Source: JAGZHZ01 sp963929865 (GTDB lineage Bacteria > Bacillota > Clostridia > Lachnospirales > Lachnospiraceae). Taken from it: 39,739 nucleotides of DNA. Positions 25,793 to 34,038 of this stretch are shown here, piece after piece. A program made the position numbers and the translations under genes. How positions within the stretch are numbered: position 1 is the first letter of the stretch; every line of letters starts with the position of its first letter. The DNA is taken from NCBI GenBank assembly GCA_963929865.1, contig CAWVKK010000016.1, forward strand, positions 1 to 39,739, in the 5' to 3' direction. Below the pieces are notes generated by a model, which worked only from the letters and a program-made list of their open reading frames with translations, was not told the DNA's origin and searched no databases.

Positions 25793-26569
25793 ATGGAGAA
25801 TGCGTTAGGACTGTTGATCCCGTTTTTGGGAACTATGCTGGGTTCCGGCTGTGTTTTTATCATGAAAAAGGAGATGAATCAGCTTGTCCAGAAAATGCTG
25901 CTTGGATTTGCGTCCGGGGTGATGGTGGCGGCGTCTGTCTGGTCTCTTCTGATCCCGGCGATGGATTTGTCTGAGGGGATGGGAAAATTCGCCTTTGTGC
26001 CCGCAGCGGTCGGATTTCTGGCAGGCATGGCGTTTTTGCTGTTGATGGACCGGCTTGTCCCCCACCTGCATCTGGGGTGTGGCAAGGCGGAGGGACCGCG
26101 GTGTTCCCTGCAGAAAACAACGATGCTGATTCTTGCGGTGACGCTCCACAATATCCCGGAGGGAATTTCCTCCGGAGCCGTCTTTGCGGGAGCCATGATG
26201 GGCAATGCACAGGTGAGCGCTGCCGGCGCGTTTGCCCTGTCAATCGGCATTGCCATTCAAAATTTCCCCGAGGGAGCCATCATCTCGATGCCTCTCAGAA
26301 GCGAAGGCATGACAAAGAAAAAAGCGTTTCTCTACGGGACGCTTTCCGGAGCTGCAGAGCCGATAGCAGGGGCGGTCACGATTATGGTTGCGTCAAAAAT
26401 TATGCCGGGTCTGCCCTATTTTCTGGCTTTTGCAGCAGGCGCAATGGTCTATGTCGTGGTAGAAGAGCTGATCCCTGAGGCAAGCGAGGGGGAGCACAGC
26501 AACATCGGAACGATCGGGTTTGCCCTGGGATTTGTGCTGATGATGATCTTAGACGTAGCGCTGGGATAG
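25793..26569 (+). CDS. ZIP-family metal transporter (ZupT-like)
   Basis: 258-residue membrane protein with eight predicted helices, importing divalent metals such as zinc, or iron or manganese in related proteins. The two signature helices are intact: LHNIPEGISSG (helix IV metal site) and IQNFPEGAIISMPL (helix V). The His/Cys-containing stretch HLHLGCGKAEGPRCS precedes helix IV, in the variable cytoplasmic loop typical of the family. GGGGAGG precedes the ATG. It stands alone between a divergent esterase and a convergent flavoenzyme. Direction and metal are inferred from family. Confidence 0.88.
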   Translation: MENALGLLIPFLGTMLGSGCVFIMKKEMNQLVQKMLLGFASGVMVAASVWSLLIPAMDLSEGMGKFAFVPAAVGFLAGMAFLLLMDRLVPHLHLGCGKAEGPRCSLQKTTMLILAVTLHNIPEGISSGAVFAGAMMGNAQVSAAGAFALSIGIAIQNFPEGAIISMPLRSEGMTKKKAFLYGTLSGAAEPIAGAVTIMVASKIMPGLPYFLAFAAGAMVYVVVEELIPEASEGEHSNIGTIGFALGFVLMMILDVALG

Positions 26570-26615
26570 CGCGCGGTCTGTGTCGGCACAAGGGATTAGG
26601 GCAGGCTGGAATCCG

Positions 26616-26665
26616 CAAAAAAATGCCGTTTCCGGTCAGAACAGATCTGCCGGAAACGGCATTTT
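26616..26665. terminator. Bidirectional terminator
   Basis: Perfect 13-bp stem ATGCCGTTTCCGG (26623-26635) with CCGGAAACGGCAT (26650-26662). Four T follow on the plus strand and seven on the minus strand, so it ends the ZIP gene and, more strongly, the converging flavoenzyme gene. Confidence 0.87.
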
Positions 26666-26697
26666 CGATGTGCGTGAAAGCGGATAAAACGGCTCTG

Positions 26698-27684
26698 TTA
26701 CAATAATGTTTTTAAAAAAGAAGGGTTTTGGATAAAAGGACGGCTCATCGCGATTGCCTCAACCTTTCCAGCGTTTAAAACACGCTCCATCACGGAGCGT
26801 GTGCGGTAGCCGCCGCCGCTGATGACGGGGATGCGGACATGGTCTGCGATGCGCAGAGCGCCGTCAGAGAAATATCCCTCCTCGAAGACGGAACGAACCG
26901 GCAATACGGCTTCAGATTCCGGGCTGACACAGATCCCGCCGCTGATCTCGATAGCGTCCACGCGTCTTTTCTCGAGTTCCTGACAGACCCAGACGCTCTC
27001 GGCGAGCGTCAGACCGGGGACGGTGAGATCATCAGAATTGATTTTTACCCAGATGGGAAACTCTTCCCCGACACAGCTGCGCATCTCCTCGCAGATTTCC
27101 AGGAGAAACCGGGAGCGATTTGGCAGACTGCCGCCGTATTCATCCTTGCGGCAGTTAAAATAAGGACTCAGAAATTCGCTGAGCAGATAGCCGTGCGCGC
27201 TGTGAATCTGGACGCCGTCGACGCCCGCCGCCTTGCATTTTCTCGCGGCGTTGGCAAACGATTTTCTCACCTGGCGCATTTCCTCGCGGAGAATGCCGCG
27301 CCCGTCGTGCATGGCGTTAGGTCCATAGGGGATTTGATGAATGGAATGGGATTTTAAACCGCAATGGCACAGCTGGGCGATGATCCTGCAGCCGTAGCGG
27401 TGTACGGTCTGTGCAGTTTTGGAGAGCTCAAAGATAAATTCCGGCAGATCTGCCCGAACCATGCTGAAATTGGCACTGCCTTGTTCCATAACAGAAATCA
27501 TACCTGTGATGATAAGCCCAACGCCACCCTCTGCAAGAGCCTGGTGGGTATGGTGAAGCTTTGAAGAAATGACGCCGTGGTCAGCGTCGCCGATCAACAG
27601 TGTTCCACTGCGGATAAAACGGTTTTTTAATTCAAGATTCCCGAGTGTGGCTGTCTCAAATAAAGTTTTCATTATTCTGTTCAT
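26698..27684 (-). CDS. Old-yellow-enzyme-family NAD(P)H:flavin oxidoreductase
   Basis: FMN-dependent ene-reductase-like TIM barrel of 328 residues. Family motifs are LKNRFIRSGT at the first strand, QLCHCGLKS, and GVDGVQIHSAHGYLLSEFLSPYFNCRKDEYGGSLPNR (shown here only in part as the active-site and FMN-binding block near residues 155-190), plus the C-terminal ISGGGYRT phosphate site. It ends after the barrel: there is no 4Fe-4S or second flavin domain of the 2,4-dienoyl-CoA reductase/BaiH type. GGAGG is 1 nt from ATG 27684 and 13 nt from the in-frame ATG 27672, so the start could be either. A palindrome in its promoter region suggests repression by an unseen regulator. Substrate unknown. Confidence 0.88.
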   Translation of the reverse strand: MNRIMKTLFETATLGNLELKNRFIRSGTLLIGDADHGVISSKLHHTHQALAEGGVGLIITGMISVMEQGSANFSMVRADLPEFIFELSKTAQTVHRYGCRIIAQLCHCGLKSHSIHQIPYGPNAMHDGRGILREEMRQVRKSFANAARKCKAAGVDGVQIHSAHGYLLSEFLSPYFNCRKDEYGGSLPNRSRFLLEICEEMRSCVGEEFPIWVKINSDDLTVPGLTLAESVWVCQELEKRRVDAIEISGGICVSPESEAVLPVRSVFEEGYFSDGALRIADHVRIPVISGGGYRTRSVMERVLNAGKVEAIAMSRPFIQNPSFLKTLL

Positions 27685-27734
27685 GCCTCCAAGCAGTAAT
27701 GTTATGGTACAAAAAGAATATGGATATCCGCTTT

Positions 27735-27754
27735 TGTCTATTTTAACATAGACA
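27735..27754. promoter_or_regulatory. Palindromic operator between the flavoenzyme and acetyltransferase genes
   Basis: TGTCTAT-n6-ATAGACA, a perfect 7-bp dyad. On the minus strand its centre overlaps a TGtTAAAAT extended -10-like box. The position suits a repressor or MerR/TetR-type regulator controlling the flavoenzyme gene, possibly both divergent genes. Confidence 0.55.
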
Positions 27755-27810
27755 GAGCAAATTTAAAATGCAGTTTTAGGATTTTATTACAAAAAGAGAG
27801 AGAGACGAAG

Positions 27811-28392
27811 ATGAGTGTGACAACAGGAAAAAACGGAGAGATTTTTTTAATCCGCCGCGCTGCGACGTCCGACGTGGAAGGAATTATGACAGTGATGGAT
27901 ACGGCGAAAAGGCTGGCGGACGCCGGATGGTTTGTAAGCGATGAGCGCGGCTATGTGGAGGAGCACATAGAAGAGAGAGGATTTATTGTGACGGCGCAGA
28001 CAAAACAAGGAGAGACGGCAGGATTTTTTATGGTGGATTTTCCGGGAGAGACGCGGCGAAATCTGGGAAGGTATCTGGGGCTGGAAGGGAGAGAACTCAA
28101 CGAGGTCGTCCATATGGACTCTGCGGCGGTGCTGCCGCAGTACCGGGGCAGCCGTCTGCAGGAACAGATGATGAAAGAGGCGGAGGAGATTCTGGACCAA
28201 ACGGGAAGGCACCGCTACCGCATGGCGACCGTCCACCCCGAAAACATCTACAGCCTGAATAATATGAAAAAAAGAGGATATACCATTTTAACAACAGTAC
28301 AAAAATACGGAGGACTGCCCCGCCATATCATGTGGAAGAAAGTGGATCTGAGGCATGGAGGGCAAAACGGGAATCCGGGACAGACAAGATAA
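27811..28392 (+). CDS. GNAT-family N-acetyltransferase
   Basis: 193-residue acetyl-CoA-dependent acetyltransferase. The N-terminal IRRAATSDVEGIMTVMD opens the fold; DSAAVLPQYRGSRLQEQMMKEAEE is the acetyl-CoA-binding region, with RGSRLQ in place of the usual RGxGxG/A loop; MATVHPENIYSLNNMKKRGY is the C-terminal motif. The acceptor cannot be told. It is divergent from the flavoenzyme gene across the TGTCTAT palindrome. Confidence 0.83.
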   Translation: MSVTTGKNGEIFLIRRAATSDVEGIMTVMDTAKRLADAGWFVSDERGYVEEHIEERGFIVTAQTKQGETAGFFMVDFPGETRRNLGRYLGLEGRELNEVVHMDSAAVLPQYRGSRLQEQMMKEAEEILDQTGRHRYRMATVHPENIYSLNNMKKRGYTILTTVQKYGGLPRHIMWKKVDLRHGGQNGNPGQTR

Positions 28393-28394
28393 AT

Positions 28395-28424
28395 TTGCAA
28401 TCGCACGGACAAATGTGATATAAT
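28395..28424 (+). promoter_or_regulatory. Promoter of the Suf operon
   Basis: TTGCAA (28395-28400), 18-bp spacer, TATAAT (28419-28424) with an extended -10 TGa. The predicted leader is about 80 nt. Confidence 0.82.
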
Positions 28425-28510
28425 GCGGTCTTGTGAAGAAAGATTAAAAATTTACCGAAAAAAGACAGACGGCAGAGAAAAAAGCAAACAGAGTCAGTGG
28501 AGGAAAAAAT

Positions 28511-29245
28511 ATGCTGGAATTAAAACATGTTTCTTTTCAGGTCTCTGAGGAGAGCAAAGAGAAAGAGATTTTAAACGACGTCAGCTTTAAGCTGGAGGAT
28601 CATAAATTTGTCGCCATTACCGGTCCGAACGGGGGCGGAAAATCCACGCTTGCCAGAATTATAGCGGGGATTGCAAAACCCAGCTCCGGACAGATTTTGC
28701 TGGACGGAGAGGACATTACGGATTTAAGTATTACAGAGAGGGCGAAACGGGGAATCAGCTATGCGTTTCAGCAGCCGGTGCGCTTTAAGGGAGTCACAGT
28801 ACTCGATCTGATCCGGCTTGCGGCGGGAAAAAACATCACAGTGGCGGGCGCGTGCGAATATCTGTCGGAGGTTGGACTATGCGCGAAGGATTACATCAAC
28901 CGGGAAGTAAACGCAAGTCTCTCCGGAGGGGAAATCAAAAGAATTGAGATTGCGACTGTGATCGCGAGAGGTACGAACATTTCTGTCTTTGACGAGCCGG
29001 AAGCAGGGATCGATCTGTGGAGCTTTCAGAACCTGATTCAGGTGTTTGAAAGTATGCATGACCGCCTTCACGGTTCGATTCTGATTATCTCCCACCAGGA
29101 GAGAATTCTGCGGACAGCGGATGAGATTGTGGTCATCGCGGACGGAAGAATCACGGCAAACGGAAAGAAAGAGGAAATTTTGCCGACCCTTTTAGGAGAA
29201 GGCGGCGTTGCGGGATGCAAATACTGGCAGAAGGAGGAGAGATAA
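28511..29245 (+). CDS. sufC: SufC-like Fe-S cluster assembly ATPase
   Basis: Cytoplasmic ABC-type ATPase of 244 residues that supports Fe-S scaffold assembly. Motifs: Walker A GPNGGGKST, Q-loop FQQPVRFKG, signature LSGGEIKRIEIA and Walker B ISVFDEPEAGIDLW, followed by ISHQERIL. The acidic-rich EPEAGIDLWSF region is characteristic of SufC rather than transporters. It is followed at once by a SufB/SufD-like scaffold gene and no SufS or SufU, so the pair resembles the minimal two-gene (SmsCB-type) systems of Archaea and Clostridia. Confidence 0.88.
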   Translation: MLELKHVSFQVSEESKEKEILNDVSFKLEDHKFVAITGPNGGGKSTLARIIAGIAKPSSGQILLDGEDITDLSITERAKRGISYAFQQPVRFKGVTVLDLIRLAAGKNITVAGACEYLSEVGLCAKDYINREVNASLSGGEIKRIEIATVIARGTNISVFDEPEAGIDLWSFQNLIQVFESMHDRLHGSILIISHQERILRTADEIVVIADGRITANGKKEEILPTLLGEGGVAGCKYWQKEER

Positions 29246-30163
29246 ATGGATGCGATTCAGAAGCAGTTATTAGAGGCAGTGGCGGGATTTCATGAAATCC
29301 CGGCGGGAGCCTACAATATCCGCGCAAACGGACAGACAGCGGCGAGACGCTCCAGCGCGAACATAGAGATTATTCCAAAGGAAGACGGGACGGGAATCGA
29401 GATTCACATCAAGCCGGACACTAAAAAAGAGAGCGTCCATATCCCGGTTATCCTAAGCCAGGCAGGCTTAAAGGAGGTTGTCTACAACGATTTCTATATC
29501 GGGGAGAACGCGGATGTGACGATCATAGCGGGATGCGGCATCCACAACGGGGGTTCCGCCTCAACCCAGCACGACGGCATCCACCGCTTTGTGATCGGAA
29601 AAAACGCAAAGGTGAAATATGTGGAAAAGCATTACGGAAGCGGGGATGGATCGGGAGAGAGAATCATGAACCCGAAGACGGAGATTGAGATAGATGAGGG
29701 CGGATATATGGAGATGGACACGGTACAGATTAAGGGAGTCGACTCTACAATCCGCGAGACAGCCGCGAAGCTGGGCAAAGGCGCTAAGATTGTCGTGACG
29801 GAGCGTCTGATGACGCATGGACATCAGACGGCAGAGAGCCGTTTTAAAATCGAGATGAACGGAGAGGACTCCTCCGCAAATATAGTCTCCCGCTCCGTGG
29901 CGAAGGACGAGTCCCGCCAGGTCTTTTTCTCCGACCTGGAAGGAAACGCGCCGTGCAGCGGTCACACAGAATGCGACGCGATCATTGCGGGCAGCGCAAA
30001 GATCAGCTCCATTCCTCAGATTACCGCAAACAATCCGGACGCAGCGCTGATCCATGAGGCGGCAATCGGAAAGATCGCAGGGGAACAGATCATAAAGCTG
30101 ATGACGCTGGGGCTGACGGAAGCGGAGGCAGAGGAGCAGATTATCAGCGGATTCTTAAAATAG
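29246..30163 (+). CDS. SufB/SufD-family scaffold protein, short form
   Basis: 305-residue beta-helix protein, partner of SufC; much shorter than classical SufB (about 450-490 residues). The repeated-strand core includes NDFYIGENADVTIIAGCGIHNGG, MEMDTVQIKGVDSTIRETAAKLG and APCSGHTECDAIIAGSAKISSIPQ (quoted in part: candidate cluster ligands are the Cys residues in AGCG and PCSGHTEC, and Glu in LIHEAAIGKI). The C-terminal SEEQ-type helix AEAEEQIISGFLK is the SufC docking region of the family. It begins immediately after the SufC stop. It likely assembles Fe-S clusters as the sole scaffold of this locus. Confidence 0.85.
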   Translation: MDAIQKQLLEAVAGFHEIPAGAYNIRANGQTAARRSSANIEIIPKEDGTGIEIHIKPDTKKESVHIPVILSQAGLKEVVYNDFYIGENADVTIIAGCGIHNGGSASTQHDGIHRFVIGKNAKVKYVEKHYGSGDGSGERIMNPKTEIEIDEGGYMEMDTVQIKGVDSTIRETAAKLGKGAKIVVTERLMTHGHQTAESRFKIEMNGEDSSANIVSRSVAKDESRQVFFSDLEGNAPCSGHTECDAIIAGSAKISSIPQITANNPDAALIHEAAIGKIAGEQIIKLMTLGLTEAEAEEQIISGFLK

Positions 30164-30628
30164 ATGAAAAGAGAAGGTCTGACGCGAAGAGTGAGAGAGA
30201 CCGGACGGAGAATCGGGCAGGACGTCTGCGGATACTGGAAGGCGGCGACCGGGATTGCGGCGTATCTGACCGCCTCTAACCTGATGTTCGGGACGGTCTG
30301 CCCGATGGTCTTCTTCACAGGGCTGCCCTGTCCCGGATGCGGGATGACGAGAGCCTTTCTTCTCGTCCTGCAGCTGCGCTTCGCCGAGGCGTGGGAGATG
30401 CACCCGCTGGTCTATGGGTGGATCGCTCTGGCAGCCGTCTTCTGCGTCAGGCGCTATGGGATGGGAAAAAGCACAAAAGGGCTTGTCAGGTACGCCGCTT
30501 TGCTCTTAATCGCCATGGCAGCTGTGTACGTCTGGCGGATGAAGACCTGGTTTCCCGTGCGGGAGCCGATGACGTATACGCCGGGCAGCGTGCTCGAGCG
30601 GATTCAGAGCATGGTCCGCATGAGGTAA
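30164..30628 (+). CDS. DUF2752 membrane protein
   Basis: 154-residue protein with three hydrophobic segments (about 27-45, 78-93, 107-124). The hallmark of the family, PCPGCGMTRAF, follows the first segment. Function of the family is not established. The ATG directly abuts the SufB-like stop, so translation is probably coupled, but a functional link to Fe-S assembly is not shown by sequence. Confidence 0.83.
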   Translation: MKREGLTRRVRETGRRIGQDVCGYWKAATGIAAYLTASNLMFGTVCPMVFFTGLPCPGCGMTRAFLLVLQLRFAEAWEMHPLVYGWIALAAVFCVRRYGMGKSTKGLVRYAALLLIAMAAVYVWRMKTWFPVREPMTYTPGSVLERIQSMVRMR

Positions 30629-30633
30629 GCGCG

Positions 30634-30663
30634 AAAAAAGTCCCCGGGAAAGCGCTCAGGGAC
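30634..30663 (-). terminator. Intrinsic terminator of tcdA
   Basis: On the minus strand GTCCC (30663-30659) pairs with GGGAC (30644-30640) and six T follow. The stem overlaps the last codon and stop of the gene. Confidence 0.62.
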
Positions 30664-31375
30664 AATAGGGAGCGGTCAAATCATTGACGACTTCCCCGGC
30701 GAGGATCAGACCGGCGACGGACGGGACAAAAGCGGTGCTTCCCGGGATGCTGCGTCTGCCCTGCGGCAGATCCTCGCAGGCGGGAAGAGGCTTTATGGGG
30801 ATCTCTTTAGAGTAGACTACCTTCAGGGAAGGGATGCCGCGCGCTCTCAGCTCTCTGCGCATCACCCTGGCGAGCGGGCAGACAGACGTCTTGTAGATGT
30901 CAGCGACTTCAAACGCGCTGGCATTTTTTTTGTTCCCGGCTCCCATCGAGGAGATTATCGGGACGTGCGCGGCATAAGAGCGCACTGCGAGCTCGATTTT
31001 GCCGGCGACAGTGTCGATTGCGTCTACGACATAGTCGAATTGAGAAAAATCGATCTGGTCTGCCGTCTCCGGCATAAAAAACATGGTGTGGGCGAAGACG
31101 CGGGCGTCTGGATTGATCGAGAGAATCCGCTCTTTTGCGGCGTCCGTCTTGTACATCCCGATGGTGCGGTGCGTGGCGATGATCTGCCGGTTTAGATTGG
31201 AGAGACAGACCGTGTCGTTGTCAAAGAGGTCCAGGGCGCCGATTCCGCTTCTGGCAAGCGCCTCCACGGTATATCCGCCGACGCCTCCGATTCCGAAGAC
31301 TGCGACTCGGGCGCGGGAAAGACGGTTCATGGCCTCAGGACCGTATAACAGTTCTGTTCGAGAAAATTGTGACAT
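30656..31375 (-). CDS. tcdA: tRNA threonylcarbamoyladenosine dehydratase (TcdA)
   Basis: E1-like/ThiF-fold enzyme of 239 residues that cyclises the t6A base at tRNA position 37 using ATP. The nucleotide-binding glycine loop VFGIGGVGGYTVEALARSG, the adenylate contact FDNDTVCLSNLNRQ, the DAIDTV segment and SMGAGNKKNASAFEVADIYKTS-like region (TcdA-specific SMGAGNK and DP..IYKT) all match the family. AAGGA lies 8 nt before the ATG. Standalone gene with its own promoter, divergent from the small membrane protein gene. Confidence 0.93.
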   Translation of the reverse strand: MSQFSRTELLYGPEAMNRLSRARVAVFGIGGVGGYTVEALARSGIGALDLFDNDTVCLSNLNRQIIATHRTIGMYKTDAAKERILSINPDARVFAHTMFFMPETADQIDFSQFDYVVDAIDTVAGKIELAVRSYAAHVPIISSMGAGNKKNASAFEVADIYKTSVCPLARVMRRELRARGIPSLKVVYSKEIPIKPLPACEDLPQGRRSIPGSTAFVPSVAGLILAGEVVNDLTAPYCP

Positions 31376-31413
31376 AAATGGATTCCTTTCTGTCTGAATT
31401 ATCCGTTTGCTCC

Positions 31414-31442
31414 AGTATAGCGGATTGCAAAACAGGATACAA
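31414..31442 (-). promoter_or_regulatory. Promoter of tcdA
   Basis: Minus strand TTGTAT (31442-31437), 17-bp spacer, TATACT (31419-31414); the predicted leader is about 30 nt. Confidence 0.75.
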
Positions 31443-31456
31443 GAAAAAAATGTCGA

Positions 31457-31485
31457 TTGAGAATCGAAAAAGAGTATGGTATGAT
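31457..31485 (+). promoter_or_regulatory. Promoter of the small membrane protein gene
   Basis: TTGAGA (31457-31462), 17-bp spacer, TATGAT (31480-31485) with extended -10 TGg. It supports ATG 31523 as the start, because the longer frame from 31457 would begin within the promoter. Confidence 0.75.
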
Positions 31486-31522
31486 AGGAAAAAGGAAAGA
31501 AAAAAATTGGGAGGGATACCTT

Positions 31523-31906
31523 ATGGACGATTACCAGAGAAACGACCAGAACGGCTATCAGAACGGATACGGCAACGGATGGGGATCTCAGGGACAGGGA
31601 TATTATCAGCAGAATTATTACCAGAACGCTTACTATCAGGACCCGAGGCGAAGCCGTCTGGAAGAGCCGATGACGCTTGGAGAATGGCTTTTGACAATTC
31701 TGGTCGCTGTCATTCCATGTGTCAATGTGATTATGATGTTTGTGTGGGCTTTTGGGAGAGGGACAAAGAGAAGCAAATCAAACTGGGCAAAGGCGATACT
31801 GATTTTTATGCTGATCGGCGTGGTTATCGGCGTGATTCTGTCCGTCACACAGGTGATACCTGTGACGGAATATTACATGTATCTCTACGGAAACGGATGG
31901 TACTGA
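31523..31906 (+). CDS. Small membrane protein with Tyr/Gln/Asn-rich tail
   Basis: 127 residues. The first 40 are low-complexity and rich in Tyr, Gln, Asn and Gly (NGYQNGYGNGWGSQGQGYYQ and similar), followed by two membrane helices at about 52-74 and 88-110 separated by a basic loop (RGTKRSKSNWAK). GGGAGG precedes ATG 31523. No family with known function is recognised; similar tails occur on small DUF-type membrane proteins of Lachnospiraceae. The tail may mediate self-association. Confidence 0.78.
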   Translation: MDDYQRNDQNGYQNGYGNGWGSQGQGYYQQNYYQNAYYQDPRRSRLEEPMTLGEWLLTILVAVIPCVNVIMMFVWAFGRGTKRSKSNWAKAILIFMLIGVVIGVILSVTQVIPVTEYYMYLYGNGWY

Positions 31907-31930
31907 GACGGAAAATGTCCGCGGATGCGG

Positions 31931-31976
31931 TCAAAAAAGAGTGAACAGCCAAAAAAGACTGTTCACTCTTTTTTGA
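31931..31976. terminator. Bidirectional terminator with 18-bp perfect stem
   Basis: TCAAAAAAGAGTGAACAG (31931-31948) and its exact inverse (31959-31976). The A/T ends of the stem supply the T tract on each strand, ending both the small membrane protein gene and the converging PTS operon. Confidence 0.9.
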
Positions 31977-32006
31977 CGGGTGCGCCCGGGCGAGCGCATC
32001 TGTGCC

Positions 32007-33107
32007 CTAGGATACGGCGGTCTGTGAGGGCGCTTTGGCGTCCGGGTCATACCGAAAGAGAAGGGCGAGCGCAAACGCCGCGAAAAATCCGACCGCGCAG
32101 CTCACGGCGTAGAGCGCGAAGCCCTCTCCAAGAAAGACCGGCAGCGTTGCCAGGCTTGGAAGCGCAAACGACATCGCATGGGCTCCGGAAAAGCCCGCGA
32201 GGGCTCCTCCGAGCGCGCCGCCCGCGCACACGGCGATCATCGGTTTCTTCAGCGGCAGATTCACGCCGAACATCGCCGGCTCTGTGACGCCAAAGAAGGA
32301 AGACAGCGCCGCCGAGATACAGGTGGAGCGAAACGACCGGTTTTTGCTCTTGATGCACACGGCGAGCGCAGCGCCCGCCTGCGCGAACACGGGAGGTCCC
32401 ATCAGAGCCAGAATCGTATCGAATCCTTTTACGGAGAGGTTGTTCATGGACACGAGAATGAAGCTCCAGTGAAAGCCGAAAATCACCATAGGCTGGATGA
32501 CAGCCCCGAAAATCGCGCCCGCGATAATCGGGCTGACCTGGTAGACAAAGTCATAGGCGTCCGCCAGGACATCGCCGACAGCGCTGCCGACCGGTCCAAA
32601 CACAAAAAGAGTCGCCAGCCCGACAAAGACGATGCACAAGAGGGGCGTCAGAAATCCTCTGACGATGCCGGGCACAATACGGTTGGCAAACCGCTCGGCA
32701 AAGGTGAGCAGACCGACAGCCAGGATGATGGGTATCACGCTGGAATGGTAGATGACAGCCCGCATGGGAAGCCCGGCAAAAGAAAGATCCGTCCCGGTCT
32801 CGAAGACCTGCGCCAGGTCAGGATAGAGGAGAACTCCTCCGATTACTGCCGCGGTAAACGGATCTGCCCCGAATTTTTTTGCCGCCGTAAACGCCAGGAC
32901 TATGGGAAGAAAATAAAACAGGCTGTCCGCCATGGCGTTGAGAACCAGATACGTTCCGCCCGCCTCAGACAAGACTCCACAGGCGGTCAGAACCGCGAGG
33001 ATTCCCTTTAAGATACCGGCAGCGCTGAGCAGATTGACAATCGGCATAAAGATGCCGGAGATGCCGTCAATGATAAGACTGACCTTTGATTTTTTCTGAT
33101 TTAGCAT
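32007..33107 (-). CDS. Solitary PTS IIC component, glucose/beta-glucoside superfamily
   Basis: 366-residue sugar permease domain with about ten membrane helices. IIFGFHW, NLSVKGFDT and especially SSFFGVTEPAMFGVNLPLKKP-type sequence near the C-terminal part (GVTEPAMFG is the family hallmark) place it with beta-glucoside/sucrose IIC domains. No IIB (active-site Cys) or IIA domain is fused or adjacent, so it needs partners elsewhere or has another use. AGGAG precedes the ATG by 7 nt. It lies 22 bp after a methyltransferase gene in the same operon, an unusual setting for a PTS gene. Confidence 0.88.
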   Translation of the reverse strand: MLNQKKSKVSLIIDGISGIFMPIVNLLSAAGILKGILAVLTACGVLSEAGGTYLVLNAMADSLFYFLPIVLAFTAAKKFGADPFTAAVIGGVLLYPDLAQVFETGTDLSFAGLPMRAVIYHSSVIPIILAVGLLTFAERFANRIVPGIVRGFLTPLLCIVFVGLATLFVFGPVGSAVGDVLADAYDFVYQVSPIIAGAIFGAVIQPMVIFGFHWSFILVSMNNLSVKGFDTILALMGPPVFAQAGAALAVCIKSKNRSFRSTCISAALSSFFGVTEPAMFGVNLPLKKPMIAVCAGGALGGALAGFSGAHAMSFALPSLATLPVFLGEGFALYAVSCAVGFFAAFALALLFRYDPDAKAPSQTAVS

Positions 33108-33129
33108 GTTTATTCTCCTGTTAGGACTT

Positions 33130-34038
33130 CTAGTCCCGGCTCCAGCGCCCGGAGGCTCCGCACGGGAGAATCAGCCCTGTCTGGGTGACGGGAAGTCCGA
33201 TCTCCTGCGACTGGACATGCCCGTTCCACTTCTTCAATTCGAGAGATATCATATAAGTAAGCACAGCCGGGGCGAGACCGGTGGTGTAGGAATTGACGAG
33301 GAAAAAGAGAGGGTCCTCGCTTAAGAGCTTTGCGCACAGCTGGATAAACGGATGGATCGACTCTTCTATCTTCCAGATCTCTCCCTTTGGTCCGCGCCCG
33401 TAGGAGGGCGGGTCCATGATAATGGCGTCGTAATGATTGCCGCGCCGGATCTCGCGCTCGACAAATTTGACGCAGTCGTCGACGAGCCAGCGGATCGGCG
33501 CGTCCTCAAGGCGGGAAGCCTTCGCGTTCTCCTTCGCCCATCCGACCATGCCCTTCGAGGCGTCGACGTGCGTGACCGAAGCGCCTGCGGCAGCCGCGGC
33601 GAGAGTCGCGCCGCCTGTGTAGGCAAACAGATTCAAAACCTTGACAGGGCGGCCGGCATTTCTGATTTTTTCAGAAAACCAGTCCCAGTTTGCCGCCTGC
33701 TCCGGAAAGAGTCCGGTGTGTTTAAAACTAAAAGGCTTCAGGTGAAACGTCAGCGACTTGTACGAGATCGTCCACTGCTGCGGGAGATCAAAAAATTCCC
33801 ACTCGCCGCCGCCCTTCTGGCTGCGGTGGTAATGCCCGTTTTTCTTTTTCCAGCCAGGGTGCTGCTTTGGCGTATTCCAGATCACCTGGGGATCGGGGCG
33901 GACGAGAAGGTACTCTCCCCATCGCTCTAATTTTTCCCCCTCTGAGGTGTCAATCACTTCATAATCTTTCCAAGAATCAGCTATCCACATGAATGAATCG
34001 TTTCCTTTCTTTATCTTTAACAAATAACCTTGTTGCAT
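33130..34038 (-). CDS. Class I SAM-dependent methyltransferase, RlmI/RlmK-like
   Basis: 302-residue cytoplasmic methyltransferase, probably acting on rRNA. The Rossmann core has motif I LNLFAYTGGATLAAAAAG, the acidic VDASKGMVGWAKENA, DDCVKFV and motif IV IIMDPPSYGRG. The N-terminal part with FKHTGLFPEQAANW resembles the COG1092 group of 23S rRNA cytosine methyltransferases, but the PUA domain of RlmI is missing. The first ATG (34038) directly follows the acetyltransferase stop with GGAG 6 nt upstream; ATG 33990 (MWIADS) is an alternative. Confidence 0.86.
   Translation of the reverse strand: MQQGYLLKIKKGNDSFMWIADSWKDYEVIDTSEGEKLERWGEYLLVRPDPQVIWNTPKQHPGWKKKNGHYHRSQKGGGEWEFFDLPQQWTISYKSLTFHLKPFSFKHTGLFPEQAANWDWFSEKIRNAGRPVKVLNLFAYTGGATLAAAAAGASVTHVDASKGMVGWAKENAKASRLEDAPIRWLVDDCVKFVEREIRRGNHYDAIIMDPPSYGRGPKGEIWKIEESIHPFIQLCAKLLSEDPLFFLVNSYTTGLAPAVLTYMISLELKKWNGHVQSQEIGLPVTQTGLILPCGASGRWSRD

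Noticed and set aside
31378..31944. 188-codon frame overlapping the small membrane protein gene
   Set aside because: It spans a promoter, is in a different frame from a well-supported gene, and has no recognisable sequence.
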